From Curtobacterium sp. MCLR17_036 (GTDB taxonomy: Bacteria > Actinomycetota > Actinomycetes > Actinomycetales > Microbacteriaceae): a DNA stretch of 64,000 nt. Shown here one piece after another: positions 60,080 through 64,000 of the stretch. The DNA lies in the NCBI RefSeq assembly GCF_003234445.2, contig NZ_CP126269.1, positions 2,170,001 through 2,234,000 on the forward strand, in the 5' to 3' direction. The notes beneath the pieces were generated by a model. That model was not told the DNA's origin and searched no databases. It saw only the letters and a list, made by a program, of their open reading frames with translations. The stretch's first letter is position 1; every line of letters begins with the position of its first letter. A program made the position numbers and the translations under genes.

Positions 60080-60997
60080 TCACTCGGCGGGGGTGGTCTC
60101 CGCAGCAGCCTCGGCCTCGGCCGTCGGCTCCGCGTTCTTCGCGTCGTCGGCGATCGGCTCGCCGATCTCCTTCGCTGCGACCTGCGCGTCGGCGTCGTTC
60201 TCCTCGACGGGGGCGGCGGGCGCCTCGGTCGTGGCGGCGGCCTCGCCACCGAGGAGCTCCTGCTCCCACTCGGCGAGGGGCTCGGAGGCCTCGTCCTCGT
60301 CGCCACCGTTGTGGCGGGTCTTCAGGCCCTCGGCCGCGGCGTCGGCGACGATGCGGGTCAGCAGACCGACGGAGCGGATCGCGTCGTCGTTGCCCGGGAT
60401 CGGGTAGGTGATCTCGTCGGGGTCGCAGTTGGTGTCGAGGATGCCGATGATCGGGATACCGAGCTTCTGCGCCTCGTCGACGGCGAGGTGCTCCTTCTTG
60501 GTGTCGACGATCCAGAGCGCGCTCGGGGTCCGCGTGAGGTTGCGGATACCACCGAGGGTCTTGTGGAGCTTGTCCAGCTCGCGCTTCTTGATGAGGAGCT
60601 CCTTCTTGGTGAAGCCCTTCGTCGTGTCGTCGAAGTCGATCTCCTCGAGCTCCTTCATGCGCGCGAGGCGCTTGGAGACCGTCTGGAAGTTCGTGAGCAG
60701 ACCGCCGAGCCAACGCTGGTTGACGTACGGCTGGCCGACGCGGGTCGCCTGCTCGGCGATGGAGCCCTGGGCCTGCTTCTTGGTGCCCACGAAGAGGATC
60801 GTGCCACCGTGCGCGACCGTCTCCTTGACGAAGTCGTACGCGCGGTCGATGAAGGCCAGCGACTGCTGCAGGTCGATGATGTGGATGCCCGAGCGCTCGG
60901 CGAGGATGAAGCGCTTCACCTTCGGGTTCCACCGACGGGTCTGGTGTCCGAAGTGGACGCCGCTGTCGAGCAGCTGGCGGATGGTGACGACGGCCAT
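60080..60997 (-). CDS. rpsB: 30S ribosomal protein S2
   Basis: The 305-residue protein has [65 protein letters not shown] and [20 protein letters not shown]. The last 60-70 residues form an acidic Ala/Glu-rich tail ([20 protein letters not shown]), longer than in E. coli S2 but common in Actinobacteria. AAGGAGG precedes the ATG. A leader of about 210 bases with a stable hairpin lies upstream. Confidence 0.98.
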   Translation of the reverse strand: MAVVTIRQLLDSGVHFGHQTRRWNPKVKRFILAERSGIHIIDLQQSLAFIDRAYDFVKETVAHGGTILFVGTKKQAQGSIAEQATRVGQPYVNQRWLGGLLTNFQTVSKRLARMKELEEIDFDDTTKGFTKKELLIKKRELDKLHKTLGGIRNLTRTPSALWIVDTKKEHLAVDEAQKLGIPIIGILDTNCDPDEITYPIPGNDDAIRSVGLLTRIVADAAAEGLKTRHNGGDEDEASEPLAEWEQELLGGEAAATTEAPAAPVEENDADAQVAAKEIGEPIADDAKNAEPTAEAEAAAETTPAE

Positions 60998-61219
60998 GTG
61001 CCGTCCTCCTTCTGTCTTCTCGGCGCGCAGCCGTGCTCTCGCACGTCGCTGCGGACCTGTTGCGGTTGTGTCGACCACGACCCTCGGTCGTGGTCCCTGG
61101 TGCCCTGGCACGCGACCGCCCGCTCGTGAGAGCGGGACCGATGGTCGGGTGCCGCGCCGGTGACGGCGCTGTGGACACGCGAAGTCAGCGCGCCGGAGCG
61201 CACTGCTGAGGAGATGCTA
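60998..61219 (-). promoter_or_regulatory. rpsB promoter and structured 5' leader
   Basis: TAGCAT at 61214-61219 is a plausible -10 box, giving a leader of about 210 nt. The leader holds a perfect 10-bp hairpin, GACCACGACC (61073-61082) and GGTCGTGGTC (61086-61095), and weaker stems near 61117-61140. Autoregulation by S2 is known in other bacteria; whether it works here is not shown. Confidence 0.5.
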
Positions 61220-61235
61220 GCAGACGGTGGACGCA

Positions 61236-61276
61236 CAGGAGGCGCGGTGCAGGTCGGACCTGCACCGCGCCTCCTG
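61236..61276. terminator. perfect 41-bp palindrome after the sugar MFS gene (related family)
   Basis: Perfect 20-bp arms (CAGGAGGCGCGGTGCAGGTC) around one G. It resembles the AGGC-CGGTGC core of the dispersed family but with a different centre, and separates the MFS gene from the rpsB promoter. Confidence 0.75.
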
Positions 61277-61282
61277 AGCGTG

Positions 61283-61335
61283 GTGACGCTGGTGCGTCAG
61301 GGCGTGGTGCCCGCGCTGTGACGCTGGTGCGTCAG
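61283..61335. repeat. 35-bp spaced duplication covering the sugar MFS stop codon
   Basis: GTGACGCTGGTGCGTCAG occurs at 61283-61300 and 61318-61335. The second copy includes the stop codon (61332-61334) of the MFS gene. Confidence 0.85.
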
Positions 61336-62774
61336 GCCTTCGCGGACACGGTGTCGCCCTCGGCGGAGATGCCCATCTCCTCGAGCGAGCGGCCCTTCGT
61401 CTCCGGGATCTTCGCGATGACGAAGAACAGCGAGATGAGCGCGAACAGCGCGTAGATGCCGTACGTGACCGTCAGGTTGAAGCTCGAGAGCACCGGGAAG
61501 GTGATCGTGACGAGGAAGTTCGCCACCCAGTTGGCGGCCGAGCCGACGCCGAGCGCGGTGGCACGGATGCGGTTCGGGAACATCTCGCCGAGCAGCACCC
61601 ACATGAGCGGACCCCACGTCGCGCCGAACGACACGACGAACAGGTTCGCGAAGATGAGCGCGATGATGCCCCACGCGCCGGGCAGGTTCGGCTCGCCGTC
61701 GACGATCGTCGCCTGCGAGAACGCGATCGCGACCATGAGCAGCGACACGAACATGCCCGAGGACCCGGCGACCAGCAGCGGCTTCCGGCCGAGCTTGTCG
61801 ACCGTGAAGATCGCGATGAAGGTGACCGCGACGTTCACCACCGAGGTGATGGTGGAGATGAGGAAGGACTGGTCCTCCTTGAATCCGACGGCCTGCCAGA
61901 GCGTCGTCGAGTAGTAGAAGATCACGTTGATGCCGACGAACTGCTGCAGCACGGCGAGGATGATGCCGACCCAGACGATGGGCTGCAGACCGAAGCGGTT
62001 GCCGCGGATCGAGCCCTTCTTCTGCTGCGCTTCCTTCTCGATGCCGTCCTGGATCTCCTCCAGGCTCGTGTTCACGGTGTCGCGCGGCACGATCTTCGTC
62101 ATGACCTCGCGGGCGTCGTCCGTGCGGCCCTTCGCCAGCAGGTAGCGCGGCGACTCCGGCAGCGTGATGGCCAGCACGCCGTAGACCACCGAGGGGACGA
62201 TGCCGACCAGGAACATCCAGCGCCAGGCCGGCAGCCCGGCGACGACCTCGGACGCGCCGCCCGCCGTGACCGCGAAGAACTGGTCGGAGAGCAGGGCGGC
62301 GAAGATGCCGAGCGTGATGGCGAGCTGCTGGAACGAGGCCAGCCGCCCACGGATCGCCTTCGGGGAGACCTCGGAGATGTAGGCCGGCGCGATGACCGAC
62401 GCGGTCCCGATGCCGAGACCGCCGACGAGACGCCAGATGACGAAGTCCCACGTGGCGAAGGCGAAGCCCGAGCCGATCGACGAGACCAGGAACAGCACGG
62501 CCGCCCAGAACATGATGCGCGTGCGGCCGAACCGGTCGGCGAGGCGCCCGGCGAAGAACGCGCCGAACGCACAGCCGATCAGGGCCGAGGCGACCGCGAA
62601 ACCGCTGGCGGCCTCGGACAGCCCGAACTCACCCTTGATCGCGTCGACCGCACCGTTGATGACGGACGAGTCGAAGCCGAAGAGGAAACCGCCCACCGCT
62701 GCTGCGATGGCGAACGCGGTGACCTTCCCCTTGAACGCACGGTCTTCGCCGTGCCCGGTCGCTGTGTTGGACAC
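61332..62774 (-). CDS. sugar-porter family MFS transporter
   Basis: The 480-residue protein has 12 hydrophobic helices and the sugar-porter motifs: FLFGFDSSVINGAVDAI, GRLADRFGRTRIMFWAAVLF, the WRLVGGLGIGTASVIAPAYI stretch, ESPRYLLAKGR, LQQFVGINVIFYYSTTLW, VDKLGRKPLLVAGS and the closing PETKGRSLEEM. It takes up a hexose or pentose with protons; the QQFVGIN pattern is typical of glucose/xylose/arabinose carriers, but the sugar is not certain. GTG 62774 is preceded by CAGGAG. A promoter lies about 100 bases upstream. Confidence 0.9.
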   Translation of the reverse strand: MSNTATGHGEDRAFKGKVTAFAIAAAVGGFLFGFDSSVINGAVDAIKGEFGLSEAASGFAVASALIGCAFGAFFAGRLADRFGRTRIMFWAAVLFLVSSIGSGFAFATWDFVIWRLVGGLGIGTASVIAPAYISEVSPKAIRGRLASFQQLAITLGIFAALLSDQFFAVTAGGASEVVAGLPAWRWMFLVGIVPSVVYGVLAITLPESPRYLLAKGRTDDAREVMTKIVPRDTVNTSLEEIQDGIEKEAQQKKGSIRGNRFGLQPIVWVGIILAVLQQFVGINVIFYYSTTLWQAVGFKEDQSFLISTITSVVNVAVTFIAIFTVDKLGRKPLLVAGSSGMFVSLLMVAIAFSQATIVDGEPNLPGAWGIIALIFANLFVVSFGATWGPLMWVLLGEMFPNRIRATALGVGSAANWVANFLVTITFPVLSSFNLTVTYGIYALFALISLFFVIAKIPETKGRSLEEMGISAEGDTVSAKA

Positions 62775-62876
62775 GATGCTCCTGGGTTCTGCCGCCGTGC
62801 GGGGGTTGCTGCACGGTGCCCCGGTGGTCGGCTGGTTCGCCGTCCGAGCGGCGTTGCGTGTTCCGGAGCGGCCCCG

Positions 62877-62907
62877 ACTGTACTCCTCGAGGGGGCGCGG
62901 GTCACAA
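62877..62907 (-). promoter_or_regulatory. promoter of the sugar MFS gene
   Basis: TTGTGA (62902-62907) and TACAGT (62877-62882) on the minus strand, 19 bases apart, form a recognisable -35/-10 pair with a leader of roughly 95 bases. Confidence 0.5.
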
Positions 62908-63030
62908 ACGGGGGCGGCGCGGGCACGGCGGCGGGGCGCGGGCATGGGCAGGCGGCGGGGGCACGGGCACGGGCTTTGCGACGATGCGCGCGTCGATCGT
63001 CGCGTGGTCCGTCGCAGAGTGCGTGGTTGC

Positions 63031-63232
63031 CGTGCGACATGGTCGACGTCGTACGACCGCGATCGTGTCGCGTGGGCCGCGTGCGACGGCGCGGACGGCC
63101 ACCGTGCGACATGGTCGACGTCGTACGACCGCGATCTTGTCGCGTCGGCCGGGTGCGACGGCGTGGACGGCCACCGTGCGACATCGTCGACGTCGTGCGA
63201 CAGCGATCGTGTCGCGTGCGCCGGGGCGCTCG
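63031..63232. repeat. 72-bp tandem hairpin repeat, nearly three copies
   Basis: Units start at 63031, 63103 and 63175 (exact 72-bp period); the third is cut off near 63232. Each has GCGACA and TGTCGC arms about 40 bases apart, and the first two hold GGTCGACGTCGTACGACC, itself an inverted repeat. The surrounding gap (62883-63320) has no supported gene. Confidence 0.9.
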
Positions 63233-63320
63233 GCCTGCACAGGCCGGGAGGCCCGCCCCACCCTCCACAGGTCGACCCACCCGGCCCGCACAGCCGTTCC
63301 GACAGCGCCAGGGTGGCGGC

Positions 63321-63914
63321 ATGGCTTCGTTCCCCCGCTCAGGCACGCCGCTCCCCAGACTCCTGACGACCGTGGTGCTCGTCGGGGCGCTCGGCGTCGT
63401 GGTGTCGTCGGCCGTGTCGGCGGTGGCTCCCCGCGACGAGCCGACGGCAGTACGACCGCGGGTGGCCGCACCACCCGCAGCCGCCGCCGAGCCCGCGCCG
63501 TGGGTCTGGCCCACCGGCACCCGCGTCGTCGAGCGCGGATGGGAGCCACCGTCGGGCGACTACACCGCCGGTCACCGCGGCATCGACGTGCCGGCGGCGA
63601 TCGGCACGACGGCGGTCGCGGTGGACGACGGCACGGTGGCGTTCGCCGGCTCGGTCGGCGGACGGACCGTGGTGACGGTCGACCACGGCGACGGGCTGGT
63701 GAGCACCCTCGACTCCGTGCAGCCGCTCGTCACCACCGGGGCCGAGGTCCGTCGAGGCGACCCCGTCGGCCGCGTGTCGGTCGGCCACTGCCCTGCCGCT
63801 GCGCCGTGCCTGCACCTCGGCGCGAGGATCGACGGCCGCTACGTCGACCCGACGCCGTACCTGCCGCCGCCCGCGTGGCCGGTGCTCCTGCCGGAGTCGG
63901 CGTGGCGAGGGTGA
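63321..63914 (+). CDS. M23 family metallopeptidase (LytM-like)
   Basis: The 197-residue protein has an N-terminal signal anchor (LLTTVVLVGALGVVVSSAVS), a Pro/Ala-rich linker and a compact M23 domain. The zinc residues lie in TAGHRGIDVPAAIG (HxxxD) and CLHLGARIDG (the HxxG form of the HxH motif). The VDHGDGLVSTLDSVQPLVTT strand region fits too. It should cut peptidoglycan cross-links, or bind them if inactive: the second motif has His-Leu-Gly where active enzymes usually have His-x-His with one His earlier, which is compatible with zinc binding. Its place divergent from the rpsB region is common in Actinobacteria. ATG 63321 follows an AGGGTGG site. Confidence 0.85.
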   Translation: MASFPRSGTPLPRLLTTVVLVGALGVVVSSAVSAVAPRDEPTAVRPRVAAPPAAAAEPAPWVWPTGTRVVERGWEPPSGDYTAGHRGIDVPAAIGTTAVAVDDGTVAFAGSVGGRTVVTVDHGDGLVSTLDSVQPLVTTGAEVRRGDPVGRVSVGHCPAAAPCLHLGARIDGRYVDPTPYLPPPAWPVLLPESAWRG

Positions 63915-63940
63915 CGCGCGGCAGCACCGGTGCACGTCGG

Positions 63941-63946
63941 TACGCT
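63941..63946 (+). promoter_or_regulatory. candidate -10 box TACGCT for a gene beyond the right edge
   Basis: TACGCT after the M23 stop, followed by GAGAGG near 63991-63996, suggests a promoter and ribosome site for a plus-strand gene that starts outside the window. Confidence 0.35.
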
Positions 63947-64000
63947 GTGACGACCTCAGCGCGTCGTCCCGAAGCGGTGGGAACGAGGTCACGAGAGGTC

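Noticed and set aside
63031..63232. A CRISPR or integron attC array at the 72-bp repeats
   Set aside because: There are no variable spacers, no cas genes or integrase, and no RYYYAAC/GTTRRRY core sites.

Overview
The window is one continuous stretch of chromosome from a high-GC actinobacterium, most likely a Microbacteriaceae member close to Curtobacterium. This is inferred from gene content and style, not from a database search. Supporting signs are the mycothiol-type SigR/RsrA pair, the fused Kgd-type 2-oxoglutarate enzyme, the GlgE glucan pathway, DivIVA-family polar proteins, a tmRNA tag reading ANSKRTDFALAA, and many leaderless genes (TANNNT about 6-9 nt before ATG/GTG). No phage, IS element, CRISPR array, tRNA or rRNA is visible; the only RNA gene recognised is ssrA.

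Layout. 1-9.8 kb: a thiamine-binding protein, a GT87-like membrane protein, YceI, NAD(P)HX dehydratase, a HAD hydrolase, an old yellow enzyme, two coupled CNNM/CBS membrane proteins and GuaB1. 9.9-16.4 kb: kgd, a GNAT, then a TasA-like exported protein followed by a protein joining an S26B signal peptidase to a LamG domain. 16.4-22.6 kb: rsrA-sigR divergent from aroA-rsgA, a repeat-rich gap, a membrane protein with an operator at its start, and hisN. 22.8-33.2 kb: a drug-type MFS, a large LuxR/ATPase regulator, a diverged GlmS paralogue, an M50 peptidase, a MetY-like enzyme and an LLM flavoprotein. 33.2-38.3 kb, all minus strand: prfB, ftsE-ftsX, smpB, ssrA and a protein ending in nine DKKKS repeats. 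38.5-41.9 kb: small hydrolases and a NifS-like cysteine desulfurase. 41.9-48.9 kb: glgX, then coupled glgE-glgB. 49.0-56.6 kb: a CnoX-like thioredoxin/TPR protein coupled to a large membrane protein, a 612-residue DivIVA-like coiled coil, an alpha/beta hydrolase, a lytic transglycosylase and a second DivIVA-domain protein. 56.7-63.9 kb: rpsB, tsf, pyrH, frr and cdsA (minus strand), a sugar-porter MFS and a divergent M23 peptidase.

Functional groups. Ribosome function and rescue: rpsB, tsf, frr, prfB, smpB, ssrA, rsgA. Envelope growth and division: FtsEX, two DivIVA proteins, M23 and transglycosylase enzymes, CdsA. Alpha-glucan storage: GlgX, GlgE, GlgB. Thiol-stress control: SigR/RsrA.

The intergenic DNA is unusual. 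A near-identical 40-50 bp palindrome recurs after several genes. Short tandem duplications repeatedly include or adjoin stop codons. Two gaps hold 71-72 bp tandem hairpin units, and the gap after rsgA holds a cluster of GAGRTCGC...GCGAYCTC hairpins. The protein finding most worth testing is the signal peptidase-LamG fusion, which looks like a processing enzyme and its own substrate on one chain.
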